Shown piece by piece: positions 1 to 11,814 of a stretch of DNA of 64,000 nucleotides. The DNA is from Ramazzottius varieornatus (lineage: Eukaryota; Tardigrada; Eutardigrada; Parachela; Ramazzottiidae): positions 7,778,772 through 7,842,771 of the forward strand of contig BDGG01000002.1 of the NCBI GenBank assembly GCA_001949185.1. Direction: 5' to 3'. The translations under genes and the position numbers were made by a program. Each line of letters opens with the position of its first letter. The first letter of the stretch is position 1. The notes beneath the pieces were generated by a model, which did no database searches, was not told the origin of the DNA, and saw only the letters and a list, made by a program, of their open reading frames with translations.

Positions 1-852
1 GCTCTCAGTCTCACGTTTTTTGAAGCAGTGTCCCTCCCGCAGCTGTGCAGTGTCCACAATATCCGGATTCCTCCGTCGCTTCCACTTCAACTTGGGACGG
101 ACCCTTGGTTCCCGATCGTCAGATTCCCTAAACCCATGGACGGCGTTGCAGCAGGTTTACCGGTAGATGACGCGTTAGCGAACATCCCACCGCCAGCCGG
201 AAGTCCGTTTACTCTAGCCGAAATTACCGTACCATGTCCTCTTGGAGATGCTTCGCCACGTGGATATCATCAGCAAGACTCATCTATCCAGGTACTCGTA
301 CAAGCTCCAAAAGCTGCATGGGGGCTTCGAATGTTTTACAAGGTTGTTGAGTTAGTCCGTTTCCGGTCTGTCCGGAATGATGGTCCAGCCAAAGTAAGCA
401 CTTGTTTTTCGATGACAGTGCCATAAAATAATCTGTTATAACACAAATATGTTAGGGTCGATGGTGGTGCGCGGGAAAACTTACGGCGTGAGCGCCGCTC
501 TATCCATTACTCATCTAGATCTGGGTCCAGAGAATTTCGTTGATCGACGGGCTGGAAGACCGGCATGGACCTCAAAATCGACTAGACGTGTGGTCGGTGT
601 TCAAATCGTACAAGACGTAAGACTTTAACTCGGCCTTTCCGCGCCTTCAGTTTTCTGTCATGACAGAGTTTGGTCATTAACCAGCCGAAATTTTCTATCT
701 TTCTATGTAGGCCAGCTCAGTGTACTCCTTATGAAGAATTTCAGCCGCGCTTTGCAATAGAAGGAGCCATTTGAAATTCGAACTTGGAGCAAGTGGGTTT
801 GAAAGGGTATTGTTTCGTCATCACCACGCCATTATGGTTTTTTTGCCGACAG

Positions 853-1451
853 CCTGCGACGAACGCAAGAAAACAGAAGGACAGGGTGGTCGGGACTGGT
901 ATTATCCGTTACCGTTCGAGCAACGAACCTCGTGCTCTTCCGCATGGACGAAGAAGTGTTGCAGCTGGACATGGGGATGAAGTCAAAAAGGAATAACGTC
1001 GTAGCGACCATGGTGAAACGCAATTTGGTGGTTGGGTGTTTTTCAGAAGAAAACGCAGGCGACCTCATGGCAGGAATTCTTACTCTCCGCGATCGTATTG
1101 GGCGAAACAGTAGGAGGCAGTTATCAACTTATCAAAGGTAACTGAGACTCGGCAAATCATTTTCCCAAGTGGCGCACACTGTCAGGAAATAACATCGAAA
1201 GCATACGCCGCTTGAGACGGTAATATGGTGTAATCATTTGCCGACTTTCCTGATTGAACACACGAGAGCACTGCTTTGGCCAGTTGATTTCTTGTTCATT
1301 TGACTAATTACATTGGTGACCCCCGTTCGTCTTTAGCATAAAACCAGAAATGCTCGATAGTGCCCTGGAGATCGACCCCGGAAGTGGTGGATTGGGAAAA
1401 GCTGAAGACCACTACTATAAGAGCAATGTTTTCTCAATTGCAAGGCTCTGA
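853..1451 (+). CDS. Unidentified protein, 3' exons only
   Basis: Two exons join in phase: 853-1137 (acceptor after TTTTTTGCCGACAG, donor AG|GTAACT) and 1337-1451 (acceptor TCTTTAG, stop TGA). The first encodes a basic and hydrophobic stretch that includes LVLFRMDEEVLQLDM and ends near RDRIGRNSRRQ. The second encodes a short tail ending FSIARL. The intron holds one palindromic element, as the introns of neighbouring genes do. The upstream exon must end in phase 2 and I could not place it. I do not recognise the family. The coding call rests on splice sites, phase and protein-like composition only. Confidence 0.33.
1145..1248. mobile_element. Palindromic MITE copy 1
   Basis: Outer arms ACTCGGCAAATCA and TCATTTGCCGACTTT enclose a hairpin core, TTTTCCCAAGTGGCGCAC at 1160-1177 paired with GCATACGCCGCTTGAGA at 1201. 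It lies in the intron of the unidentified gene. Confidence 0.75.
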
Positions 1452-3934
1452 GGATCAGTTCGTACCGTTCGAAGATGCTGAATCCGATGCTGGTGATTTT
1501 AATTATTGAAAACTTCTAAGACTTGTATTCTGATCACCTCTCTAGTTTTCCGCGGAAACATACAGTGAGTGTACAGACGGGTTTTAGGTTGTTAATTTTT
1601 TCAGCAATGTGTAATTGTGAATTAGTTCTCTGCAGTATTTATTTTCCCATAAAGTGCATTCTGTTTTGTTGATGTCAAAATATTTCGCAGAGAATTTTTC
1701 GCTGTGCACTCTCCGTTTCATAACATGGTTCGCGATCGTTTAACAAATTACTAAAGGATAATTTGACAAGTTCTGTTTGTAATGGACGACTCAATAAATA
1801 ATACTCCATTTAGGTCGAAATTATCGTCGGGAAAATTTGTGCCCTAGGGAAAATTACTTTGCCACATTTAGCGCACAACTGGACGTCGGTCTCCACTAAC
1901 TAGGCTAGCGTATAAGCTGGGAGACGACGGTCGGCCATTTACGCGGATAAGCCGGCACTGGACAAAGCACATATAACAGTCGGCATATTGTGTTCCAACA
2001 GACTTTAATCCAGTCCTTAAGCTATTACAAGTAATTTACTGCTTTGTTTACCGAGCGTACGTATGTCCAGAGATGTGATCTTGCGAGAAAGTATAAAGCG
2101 TTATTACTGGAACTGAATTATCGTAGGATTCATAGGAATGCCGCGAGGGAGGTTACAAGGAGGAGCGATCAAGTGAAATATTTCAATAGGCAGTGCGGTT
2201 TCACTCTGTATCCGCTCATACGTTTTACTCCGTGGGGATTTGGTGTCGCAATCTCAATGCCATGCTGAGACCGACTAAGTTTGCTGACATTATTTTAATT
2301 ATAGACTCAGATCGCGATCAAGCTCTGTCGTGTATGTATGTCCGCCTTTCGGTGCGTCCTTGAGGATGGGCATCTGTAACAATTGTGGCGGTCATCTGTT
2401 TGAATAAACGCGTCATGCTTACTCTGCTTTGGTGATAAGTTTTCACGTGGGCATAAGGACATGAGAGACTCTCATGTTTTGTTTGAAGTTCAGTCACTCC
2501 ATCAACCCCCGAATATTTCGCGTTTGATCTCAAAACCCATCTGCTAACGTCCAAGGACTTCGGTAGGGTCCTCGGGCCCCGTGGTCCGAACTTCGACGCG
2601 GAATTGTTCCCTGACTAGTTGTCTCGACCGGCTGAGACCCTTTCTATTCAGGAATGGGAAAACTCCGTCATCGAACTCTACGGTAAGAAATGGAACGGTA
2701 GCGAACGAATTTACCCAGCTGGTTTTCCAAAGTGGCGCACAGTCTCGGCCAACACAATAACAACGTGCGCCACTTGTGACAACGGAAGTGTTGTCACTTG
2801 CGGACGTCCCGAATTGTACGCTAGAAAATTTGTGTGAAAATATTTCAGCCTTCCCAATGGTAATATTGTTGTAACGCGTAAGTCCATTCGTATTTATTAA
2901 AATGGGGTTTTTCAACGGGAGGTTATTAGTCAAAGAGCTGGATGGCGTAGGCATTATTACATGCTTTTGATATTAGATGGGATGGGCCTTTAGGGAATTC
3001 CTACTTGTAAATGTATGCTTGACGTTGATGAAGAGGATGAAAGGTGTTTTCGGCGTTGTCGCTATCAGATTGTGACTGACATGTCTTACTTCAAAGTCAG
3101 TTGCATATGGCGCATGATGACTTGATAATTGCGGTGGGTCAAGTGGACATAATTGTCTGGATTCCAAAAGGGCTAACGATGCTGGCCCAACGAGATGGTA
3201 TTGTCAAACTGCCGAGCTTTACACTTGACTGCAAGCGGCTTGGACATGCGCTTGGAAATCCATCAGAAGCACTTTAAGATGGAGCGTTGATATCTGAATG
3301 GAAATTTCATCAGGAAGCGGGCGAGTACATAAGGACCGCCGACTGTCCATTCCCAAAACTCGAGTAGATTGAACTCTGAGTCCACTAGGTCCATCTTAAC
3401 ACGCTTGATTTAATGCTCGCTGGGGGGTTATCATACTTGTATTAAACCCAACTGCAAATAGCTCGTCCATATTTGCGGAAGACCTAGAAAGGAAACCCAG
3501 TTCGGCAACAGTCACAGTATACAGTATTATCGATAGCTCAACAATATTTCCATCAGAAATACAAGCCCATAATAAATATGACGGACTTTCCATTATGGGA
3601 AACAAATTTTCGGAACTAATGCCCGCTTTTCGTCTAACCATACGTACGGAATGGGCCAGGTGGAACCAGTAAGGGGAAAGAGGCCAAGGAGATTTCTTTG
3701 GCGGTCTCGTTGTTGTGCGCAGTGACGTCTTGGTTGTAACGTTATATGATAACACGAACACATGATATGTTACACGCAGGTTGATTGGCGTGATGCTCTT
3801 GATTGAATGCTGTGATACCGCAGATAGATAGTCTGAACTTCTGAAGTTCCAAACTGCTGGTGCTGGATTCTTTATCCTCAAGTATTGCTTGTTCTTGCAG
3901 GACGTATGACGAGCTCGGAAGACCAGTGCGAACG
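1452..3934. other. No confident gene; one palindromic element
   Basis: Short open frames occur on both strands (for example 2044-2268 + and 3396-3881 -). None has a recognisable domain, a convincing splice context or a neighbour that would make it an exon. Apart from the palindrome near 2722 I see nothing functional. Part of the right end is probably promoter or 5' UTR of the TMTC gene. Confidence 0.4.
2722..2784. mobile_element. Palindromic MITE copy 2 (core only)
   Basis: Hairpin core GTTTTCCAAAGTGGCGCAC and GTGCGCCACTTGTGACAAC around a loop containing CGGCCAACACAATAAC. The outer CGGCAAA arms are weak or lost. Confidence 0.65.
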
Positions 3935-6900
3935 ATGGAATCCTCCGAGAGCGAGGAGTCTGCGGATGGACAACCGGAGAAAGTTATTACCTCTAAACGC
4001 GCCAGCGGATCATCTGCAGCAATCTGGTGGCAGGCGTTATTTGTATTTGTTCTTTCGGTCGTTTGTTACATGAATGCAGCGGAATGCGATCTCGTCTTTG
4101 ACGATATTTCGGCCGTGAGAGATAACAAAGATCTACGGCCGGCCAGTCCGCTGAAGAACCTGCTGTTCAACGATTTCTGGGGAACACCAATGTCCAAGGT
4201 AATCGGGCATCTTGGCCCCAAACGGTGAAAATTCTTCCATGTCTTTCTTTGCAGGAAAACAGTCACAAATCTTACCGGCCGTTTACTGTCTTAACGTTCC
4301 GCTGGAACTATGCTTTCGAAGAAGCAAATCCTTATGGATATCATGTGGTCAACATTGTTCTTCACGCTGTAAACAGCGTCGTGATTCTCAAGTAAGTTAA
4401 GAATTTTTGACCAGAATTTCAGTAGAGTCAAGTGGGCGGAGTTGTATCTGCGCATGTGCGCATCGTATCATTTGTACTGTTGGTTACGTCATCGTAGACG
4501 CGCATTATAATGGCTAATCAGAAACGAGGGGCCTGGTTTTCTGTGTCTGACCACAGGTCGTCATGTTTTTCAGGCTTTACAGACTGTTTTTGACGTCGAG
4601 GGGCGCATTTGTTAGCGCCTTACTGTTTGCACTTCATCCCATTCACACCGAAGCGGTATGCACGATCACTATTGTATTTGCTTGAGAAACCTTGAAGTTG
4701 TGTTGATCAACAAGCACTCGAGTAATCAATGGGCGATTGTTTGGATATAGGTTACGGGTGTTGTTGGACGCGCCGAGCTTTTGTCGACATTCTTCTCGGT
4801 GCTACTGTTCCTTCTGTATGCCGGCACTTCATTAACGAGTATGTTACTATTTACACCATGATGAAGTTGATGAGCTATTCATCAATTATGTCCCATTTGT
4901 CCCACATTGAGTGATGCTTTCGGAAATGCTTGCGTTCATTATTGATTTTCTTCCGTTTCCTTCCGCAGGATGGAGAAGGACTGCTACGCTTCCTGCTCTA
5001 CTCGGCTTGGCCCTCTTCAGCAAAGAACAAGGCATTACCGTCGTGGCTATCTGCCTTGCCTACGAAATTTTCTGTGAACAGCAAGTAAGCAGAAGACGAA
5101 TGAATTCACTCAGATGGTTATCCTAAGTGGCGCACGTGGTCATTGTTATTAGCTGGGAGCGTGGGCCACTGGGAAGGACGATCTGCATGTATTCATCTGC
5201 CAACGTTCCAAATATCGATTAAAAAGAACTTCGGGAAAAAATATTGACAGAAATACGGTTGATCACAACGTCGATAATTGTACAATTAAATTTCTGTTGA
5301 CAGATGGACGTCAAAGAGTGCTTACTGACGCTAAAAGACATCTTCCGCGAGAAGCCGAAAACAAGTCCGGCAGTGGCGAAAACAGTGAAGCGAATGTCGG
5401 TTTTGTTCGTAGCATCGATACTTTTGATGTTATGGCGCATGAAGATAATGTCCGGTCAGCTTCCCGTCTTTACTCCCTTCGACAATCCGGCGTCGACTTC
5501 GACGTTTCCGGCCAGACAGCTGACTTATCTGTATCTTCTTCCGTTGAATGTTTACCTTCTTCTGTTTCCCAATGCTCTCCTCTGTGACTACACCATGGGG
5601 ACCATTCCTTTGGTCGAGTCGATGTCGGATGTCAGGAACGTGGCGACATTGGCCTTTGTTGTCCTAACAGGCTGCCTGCTGTGGAAGGTGGTTACCTGTC
5701 GGAACGTGGCCGATCGATGCGTGCTAGTCATGTCCGGCGCGTGGACAGTCTTCCCTTTCCTCCCAGCCTCCAATTTATTCTTTCCGGTGGGCTTTGTCGT
5801 GGCCGAGAGGGTCCTGTACATGCCCAGTATCGGCTTCTGTTTACTGATGGGATATGGATATCAGTCGGTAATGCGATGTGTAACCACGCAGAAGCACGAA
5901 CGGGTAGCGAGATACTTCTTCAATTTCACTGTCCTCATTTGCCTAATCGCCTTTGGAACCAGGACGTATGTCCGGAATAAGGACTGGATATCCGAAGACA
6001 CTCTCTTCCGTGCTGGTAAATCAATTCCAATTTTCCTCACAGATTTTCCTTGTCTTCAAATGTTTTTACCCTATTTTTTTCCCAATTAAGTATTCGTTAA
6101 TTTGAGTCTATTGTTTCTAGTACGGCAAACGCACTCGACAAAATTAATATCCCAGGTGGCGCACGCTCGCATTGTTGTTGGCAGAAGCATGCGCCACTCG
6201 CAACCGCGATCTTGTCGAGTTTTCCCAAGTGGCGCAGGTGTTCATCTAACTGGCTGGAACCGTACGCCACTTGTGAGAGGGATTTTGTCGAGTTGGTTTT
6301 TCATCGTCATTTTATCGAGAATTTTTCGAAACTCAATTTTGGAGTTCAACTTCTGATTGAATTTTTTACCGTGACTAATTTCTCGGGGGTTTGCAGGTTT
6401 AAAAGTCACGCAGAAGAACGCCAAGGTTTTCAACAACATAGGCCATGTTCTGGAGAAAACCAAGAGCTTCGACGAAGCCTTGAAGTTTTTCACCAGTGCC
6501 ACCAAAGTCCAGCCGGACGACATTGGTGCATGGAACAACGTAGGTCGCACCCTCAGCACGCTCAACCGGACCATCGAAGCTGAACTGGCATGGCGAAGGG
6601 CCAAAGACCTTCTGCCGCAACCGAAGCCCGGTCAGCCTTACCGCGCACGCATCGCTCCCGCCCACCTGAACGTCTTTCTCAACCTGGCCAACATCATGGC
6701 CAAGAACGCCACTAGGTTGGAAGAAGCTGATCAGATTTATAGACAGGCCATCAGTATGCGAGGGGACTATGTCGAAGCGTGGATTAACAGGGGAGATGTC
6801 TTGCTGAAGATGAACCGGACGGAAGAGGCGTTGAGGGTGTATCAGAGAGCGGCGGAAATCGACCCGACGAACCCGGACATCTTCTACAACATGGCCATCG

Positions 6901-8585
6901 TGTATACTGAGCTTGGACAGTCGGGGAAAGCTCTGGAGTTCTTTAACAAAGCTCTCAAAATCAAACCGGACCATCAGGTATGAGTACAAATGGAATGGTT
7001 TTCTGATTTGGGAGCTCGACAAACGAACTCGACAAGATTTGTTTGTCAAGTGGCGCACATTTACAGCCAATAACACCGAAAGCGCGCGCCACTTGGGTGA
7101 ACAATCTTATTCTGATTGCCGAATTCTGATTTGTCTTTTTCATTTTCTCAAGGTGAATTTAATATATATTATATTTTTTGGGTGATGCTATAGGCACCCC
7201 TTGGAACCCCGTTTGGCTGTAGGCACCCTGGCTCAATGCATCAATTCAAACACCCCTTTAATGCGATATCACTATGGACACCCGTTTTTGAAATCCTTCG
7301 AAATTTTTTGGCCAGATGTACGCTTCGTTACAACCGAATGTACAGTAGTATCTTGACCACCTCACTGAGCCTGAACAGCTGAACAGCGCGAATGATAGCC
7401 GGTGCAATTGAAACCGGAACATACTCGACGTGCGACCAGCGCCGTGGTCGAAGACCGAAAAACGAGTGGACGATAGTGGAACCTCAGCTGATTATTACAG
7501 TAGATGAAGCTGCCGCAATTCGAGTTAGGCTTAATAGCATGCTCGCCAATAGACCCATTGTGGGATGGAGCGCTTGATAAAAACATGGTTTCTGCCTCTC
7601 AGTAAAGTTCGGGGTGTCAATAGCTATTTTCCGGATTAGGGGTTTCCTGATTAATAAATTAAGTAGGGGTGCCTTCAGCAAAACCGGAATTAAATAGGGG
7701 TTTTTAGGGGTGCCCATAGCCAAACAGGGTTTTTCAGGGGTGCCTATAGCCATTTCCTAATTTTTTTCACAGTTGGCATTATTGAATTCGGCGGTCTTGA
7801 TGACAGAAGCCAAGCAGCCTAGCTTCCATAACGAAGCTGAACAGAGGTATGTTCTAAGAAACGAAATCTGCGGTATCCTCTCTGAAGTTCTTCTTTGATT
7901 AAAATTCTTGTTGTAGGTTGCAGTCGGTATTGAAGTCAGATGGCGACGCTAACGCTAACGCGTACTTTCAAATGGGTTTACTCATGATGGACCGGAATGA
8001 TCCTGAAAGAGCCGAAGAGTACTTTGTTCGGACCATCGAGCTACGTAAGGACCACAAGAGCGCCCTGTTCAACGTGGCGCTGTTGAGGAACCAGAAAGAC
8101 CTACCGGAAGAAGCTCTGCACTTCCTACGATCCCTACTACGGGTATGTCAGCATCGCACCTAGAGTACGGAAAACGAGTCTAACCTTCCACTCTGCTCAC
8201 AGTATTACCCTGATCATGTCAAGGGATGGATTCTGGTGGGCGACATATGCATCAACCGCTTGAAAGATTACCCGGAAGCTGAGAAGGTTTGCAACCGGAA
8301 GTCTAAGTACTTTATCAAGTGTGGGCTGAGAGGTTATCTTGCTACTTTTAGGCCTATCGGGAGGTTTTAGCGGTTGAGCCAGAAAACTTCCAAGCCTTTC
8401 ACAACCTGTGTGTGACGCTGATAGAACAGGACAAACTGGGAGAAGCGGATCAGTGTATGCTGGACCTCGCCGACTTGATGCAGAATGATCCAAACTACCT
8501 AGCGACTCACTGGAGGACCATCTACGACCGCTTGCATAAGCGGAAGTTGGCAGCAGAGAACGGCGCTGTACCTCTCTTTAAGTAG
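3935..8585 (+). CDS. TMTC3: TMTC3-like transmembrane and TPR O-mannosyltransferase
   Basis: Eleven exons give 865 residues: 3935-4198, 4255-4391, 4574-4655, 4751-4838, 4969-5084, 5304-6015, 6397-6977, 7773-7846, 7917-8142, 8203-8286, 8352-8585. All junctions are in phase. The TMTC family are ER membrane proteins of GT-C type that O-mannosylate cadherins and related proteins. The N-terminal helix is followed by the luminal acidic pair ([10 protein letters not shown], residues 55-64). Further family matches are [32 protein letters not shown], the DUF1736 region ([23 protein letters not shown]) and [20 protein letters not shown]. From about residue 465 TPR repeats follow ([29 protein letters not shown]). 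Order and spacing follow vertebrate TMTC3 more closely than its paralogues. Length is close to TMTC3 (about 915). Introns 5, 6 and 7 carry palindromic elements, and intron 7 also carries a separate inverted-repeat element. The start is the first ATG before the first hydrophobic helix. Confidence 0.93.
5112..5210. mobile_element. Palindromic MITE copy 3
   Basis: In TMTC3 intron 5. Core CCTAAGTGGCGCACG and AGCGTGGGCCACTGGG flank the typical loop TCATTGTTATTAGCTGG. The right outer arm ATCTGCCAACGTTCC is diverged. Confidence 0.72.
6123..6296. mobile_element. Palindromic MITE copy 4, two hairpin cores
   Basis: In TMTC3 intron 6. One left outer arm (CGGCAAACGCACTCGACAA) precedes two successive cores (6151-6200 and 6228-6275), joined by a shared GATCTTGTCGAGTTTTCC spacer. 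The last unit ends with GATTTTGTCGAGTTGG. Confidence 0.78.
7010..7126. mobile_element. Palindromic MITE copy 5 with flanking direct repeat
   Basis: In TMTC3 intron 7. GGGAGCTCGACAAACGAACT opens the element and TGATTGCCGAATTC closes it. The core is AAGTGGCGCAC...GCGCGCCACTTGGG. An exact 10-base repeat TTCTGATTTG lies at 7001-7010 and 7124-7133. This looks like a target-site duplication, overlapping the last bases of the element. Confidence 0.82.
7187..7750. mobile_element. 564-bp terminal-inverted-repeat element (different family)
   Basis: GCTATAGGCACCCC at 7187-7200 is the exact reverse complement of GGGGTGCCTATAGC at 7737-7750. A second inner pair, GTTTGGCTGTAGGCACCC against GGGTGCCCATAGCCAAAC, extends the terminal repeat to about 45 bp at high identity. 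The inside is rich in CACCCC/GGGGTG subrepeats (near 7235, 7670, 7705). No transposase frame is present, so it is non-autonomous. It lies in TMTC3 intron 7, just right of palindromic copy 5. Superfamily is undetermined. Confidence 0.7.
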
Positions 8586-8871
8586 CGCTAGTTCGATGTT
8601 TAATCGTCATGAACCAGAATGAATCTTTTGATACGTTTTGCCTTTCTACTTCTGTGATACCTTTTTGTTGCTTGTACTGATGGGAGTTATTAGCCATATC
8701 TCCGCGACGTTTCCCGGTGTTAATCTGTTATTCTTACCTTCACTTCTTGGTTGCGCAAACTATCGGTTTTACTTTTTCTTTGGCCGTGTTTCGTTTGTAC
8801 GGAAAAAACTGTTATTGCAGGCCAGTAAGGCAGAAGAACGGTAGACGATCACGGAGGCGCTAAGAGCAGTA

Positions 8872-9067
8872 TCATTCGTTCAAGTCTTCGTCATCAGCCG
8901 GTTCGGACGGATGCATGCAATCGAGACACCTCTGACATTTGGGCGCTCTCATTTCGGCGAACCTCGCGAAGAGACGCCCCAAAAAGTCAGCCTCCGTCGT
9001 GTCCAGGTATCTGTCGCCACACCTCACGGACGACGGGGAAGTAACGGTAGTATACCAGTGCATCTTG
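8872..9067 (-). CDS. Possible last exon of an unidentified minus-strand gene
   Basis: Reading leftward, acceptor TTCGTTTCAG at 9070 precedes an open frame of about 65 codons to TGA at 8872. It contains KMHWYTTVTSPSSV, LGRLFARFAEMRAPKCQRC and an acidic tail ADDEDLNE. Upstream (9360-9600, minus) there is coding-like sequence in two competing frames, one with FDPPWDVSGLCKV and one with LVFRVFREVRDLVLWPF, and a good donor GTAACG near 9345. I could not choose between the frames and do not recognise the protein. Confidence 0.3.
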
Positions 9068-9168
9068 CTGAAACGAATCGAAAGGTCAGTACTGCTGTAC
9101 CATATATAGAAAACCAGCAAGCTCGGTCGCGTTGGAGCCAAAGGCGCATGCGAAGAATATTATGAGAT

Positions 9169-9287
9169 GGGACATCGGTAGATGGTTTCACCCAGATCGC
9201 TTTTCCAAGTGGCGCACGCTGGCATTGCTATTGGCGGAGAGCGCCACTTAAGTGAACGATCTGGATGAAATCATTTGCCGATGTCCC
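9169..9287. mobile_element. Palindromic MITE copy 6
   Basis: Ends are exact 10-base inverted repeats: GGGACATCGG at 9169-9178 and CCGATGTCCC at 9278-9287. The core is CCAAGTGGCGCACG and GAGCGCCACTTAAG, with loop GCATTGCTATTGGCGG. It gives the clearest definition of the element termini. Confidence 0.82.
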
Positions 9288-10065
9288 AACCATGCTTACA
9301 GTTCTCGGAGCCTTGGACAAAATAGGTTCGACCTCTTCGCGTTACCGTTGGCCTCTTGAATGTTTCGGATTCATCCACCTGGTCATCAACCACTGATCCT
9401 GATGCACCTTGAAAGGCCACAGTACCAGATCTCGCACCTCCCTAAAGACTCGAAAAACCAACGTTGTGCGTTGATTCTCATTCTCCCATCCGGTGTGACA
9501 ATCTTTGCCATCTCGGCGTCAACTGCCAGTCGGGGAACCTTGTGCCGGACCTTGCAGAGTCCACTCACATCCCAGGGTGGATCAAACAAATACAGTAACT
9601 CATGCCGAACTGTATGGACTGGACAGACTGCTTGCCGGCTGGCAAGCCGATATAGACGCCCAAGTGTCCATGTAGAGCTTCAAACGCTGATTTCTGTTGC
9701 AATCCAAAGTCAATGCGTTCACTCTTCACTGAAATGGTCTTCGCAATGCCAACACAGAAAATCCCGACCATATCAGTGTCGAACGAGAAAAGAGTCCGAC
9801 GGAAAGGCGAAGAGCAATGTTTGGTGCTGCAACAGTGCGGAACAACGGTGTATGCTGTACAGTATAAGGTGCATACTACAAGCGGTCGTGGTCACGTCGA
9901 CTGAACTGATTTGACGACAAGGGAATTATGGATCATAAGCCATTGCTACCTGTTCGAATTCAGCGGAAATTTAAGTGACAGATTAACTACTTATGTTTAT
10001 GTTGGCTAATTTCCTTGTCGCTTTTACCCGCACAACCAGGGCCGACGCGCTCTATATCGAATGTA

Positions 10066-10332
10066 GTGATGTTGGCATAAGCAAATCCGAACCTAATATA
10101 ATTTTAATATAATATCGACCCTCCCGGTCGAATCTAATTTAATATAATTTAATAATATTTATTATATTAAGTCGTTTTTGCACCTATATTAGCCAAAGTA
10201 GGCCATTTTGCACCTAATTTAATGTTGACTTGATAATTTTTTCCATCTAATAAAAATTAATATAATATATTGGATGACAGAAGTATCTAATATTGCCTAT
10301 TTTAATATAATATAGACATATGCCAACATCAC
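10066..10332. mobile_element. AT-rich inverted-repeat element (267 bp)
   Basis: GTGATGTTGGCATA at 10066-10079 is exactly inverted at 10319-10332 (TATGCCAACATCAC). The interior is very AT-rich with repeated TTAATATAAT units and no coding capacity. It is clearly a different family from the GC-rich palindromes. Confidence 0.6.
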
Positions 10333-10967
10333 TTATCGAGTGGAACAAACTTCTGCTTATGGGACGGTCATGGTGTCGAAACACATAAACACTCTGATTT
10401 GATTGTTGGAAAGCGTTCTCACCACGACACTACACAAACTACATTAGTCACAGCAGTCATTCGAGATCTATACAACGGTTGAACGTTGCAAACTAGTTTA
10501 TACAAGGTCTGAGGGCTGCTTGTGTTACACCGATATTAGTTTAACAAACAAAGGCATTGGCCAACAAAGGCAAGCCACACAACACTGCGCATTGTGCAAA
10601 ATTCGATGTGTTTCTAACGCTCACGTTCAGCCAGCGCATAAATTCAAGCCATGCAAGAATACCAAAGGAGAGGTGAGTAATAACGATGCCGAGGCCATTT
10701 GTATGTAGTTGGTAAACGGAAATGGGCAACCCTCCAACGAACTGATATGCAGGACGCATTGCACTTACTCGAAAATAAATGTGTTTCCTGCAGCCTGTCC
10801 CTGACTCAGTTTTCGATCAAGGTTTTGCTGCGCATAGATGCCTGTTCAAGCGAAAGAATACCAAACTGTTTAACGGAGCAAGCAGCCTTGAAGTGCCATC
10901 ATTAAAATAATGTTTGTTCCTTATCGCCTGCTGAGAGAAGCTTTTCCGTGCTGAATCGAGAAAAAGC

Positions 10968-11237
10968 ATGGCTCAGGACGTCCATGAAAAACGGACGGTT
11001 GTCCGACCCAACTGTCATGACGTTCACAAAGACATCGTCATCGCAAACAGTGAGATAGCGGAAAGATACGTTTCCGACACGGATTTCGGTGATGCAGTCC
11101 CTCCCCTTCCATTCACCACGATCGTTAATCCGGCTGATATGGAGATCTTCGAGAACGATGACGAACCGGAAGAAAGCGACACTTGCGAGGAGTTCGACGA
11201 CGGTGACGGTATGGATTTCTTTGCCGGTCATGACTAG
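10968..11237 (+). CDS. Small acidic ORF, unknown
   Basis: An 89-residue ATG frame. The middle (EIAERYVSDTDFGDAVPP) and the strongly acidic end (FENDDEPEESDTCEEFDDG, then MDFFAGHD) have protein-like composition. There is no signal peptide, membrane helix or known motif. A long minus-strand frame overlaps it (10902-11348), so coding strand is uncertain. It could equally be one exon of a longer gene. Confidence 0.33.
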   Translation: MAQDVHEKRTVVRPNCHDVHKDIVIANSEIAERYVSDTDFGDAVPPLPFTTIVNPADMEIFENDDEPEESDTCEEFDDGDGMDFFAGHD

Positions 11238-11814
11238 CTCTTCCTCACCTAACTTTGTCAGTATTTGTGCACTTCCGCTTATGCTTACTAATATTGTGTG
11301 AATTGTCGACGCAGATTTTCTTAACATGGGCTGAGTACGGTAGGCCAAAAAAGTTTGCTGTCGGTCTGGGTAATCTCGTACTCTTAGTTCTGATCATACA
11401 ATTCTCACTCACTTATTAACCGAAGCTTTTGCCCTTCTTTTGTTATTGTGAGTTCCGACTGCGAACAATACCGGTGTATCTTGATAACCATCGAACGAAA
11501 ATGTTTGACGTGATGATACGGACTTAAGCTTCTTCTAGCATACGTCGACTGGTCAGCATCCGGAACCAGCTTTCGGATTCTGAAGATCACTTTCTGACGA
11601 AAGGTTTGTGGCATCAGTGCAGTTCTGTGGCTCCATTGTGATTCATCGATCAAATCAAAATATTTTTATGTTTCGACATCATGACCGTCCCATTAGCAAA
11701 CGTTGGATCCATTCGATGTAGGGAGCGTCGGCCCTGCGCAGTGCGCACAACCATACGATGGCTCGAGGGAAGGAGAATTACAGTGGGGAACCTGGACACG
11801 CCCTTGACTGAGTA

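Larger units (their letters stand above)
8586..10967. other. Mostly non-coding stretch between TMTC3 and 10.97 kb
   Basis: This holds the TMTC3 3' UTR, one palindromic element (9169-9287), an AT-rich inverted-repeat element (10066-10332) and possible minus-strand exons (8872-9067 and about 9330-9600) that could not be assembled into a recognisable gene. Nothing else could be supported. Confidence 0.4.

Noticed and set aside
28-426. 132-codon open frame at the left edge, with an AAA|GTAAGC donor-like site
   Set aside because: Its phase does not fit the next exon of the unidentified gene, it has no recognisable motif, and other frames look equally likely.
3396-3881. 161-codon minus-strand frame upstream of TMTC3
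   Set aside because: No domain, no splice context, and it overlaps the presumed TMTC3 5' region.
10902-11348. 148-codon minus-strand frame opposite the acidic ORF
   Set aside because: Composition looks like the reverse complement of the acidic frame; no motif.
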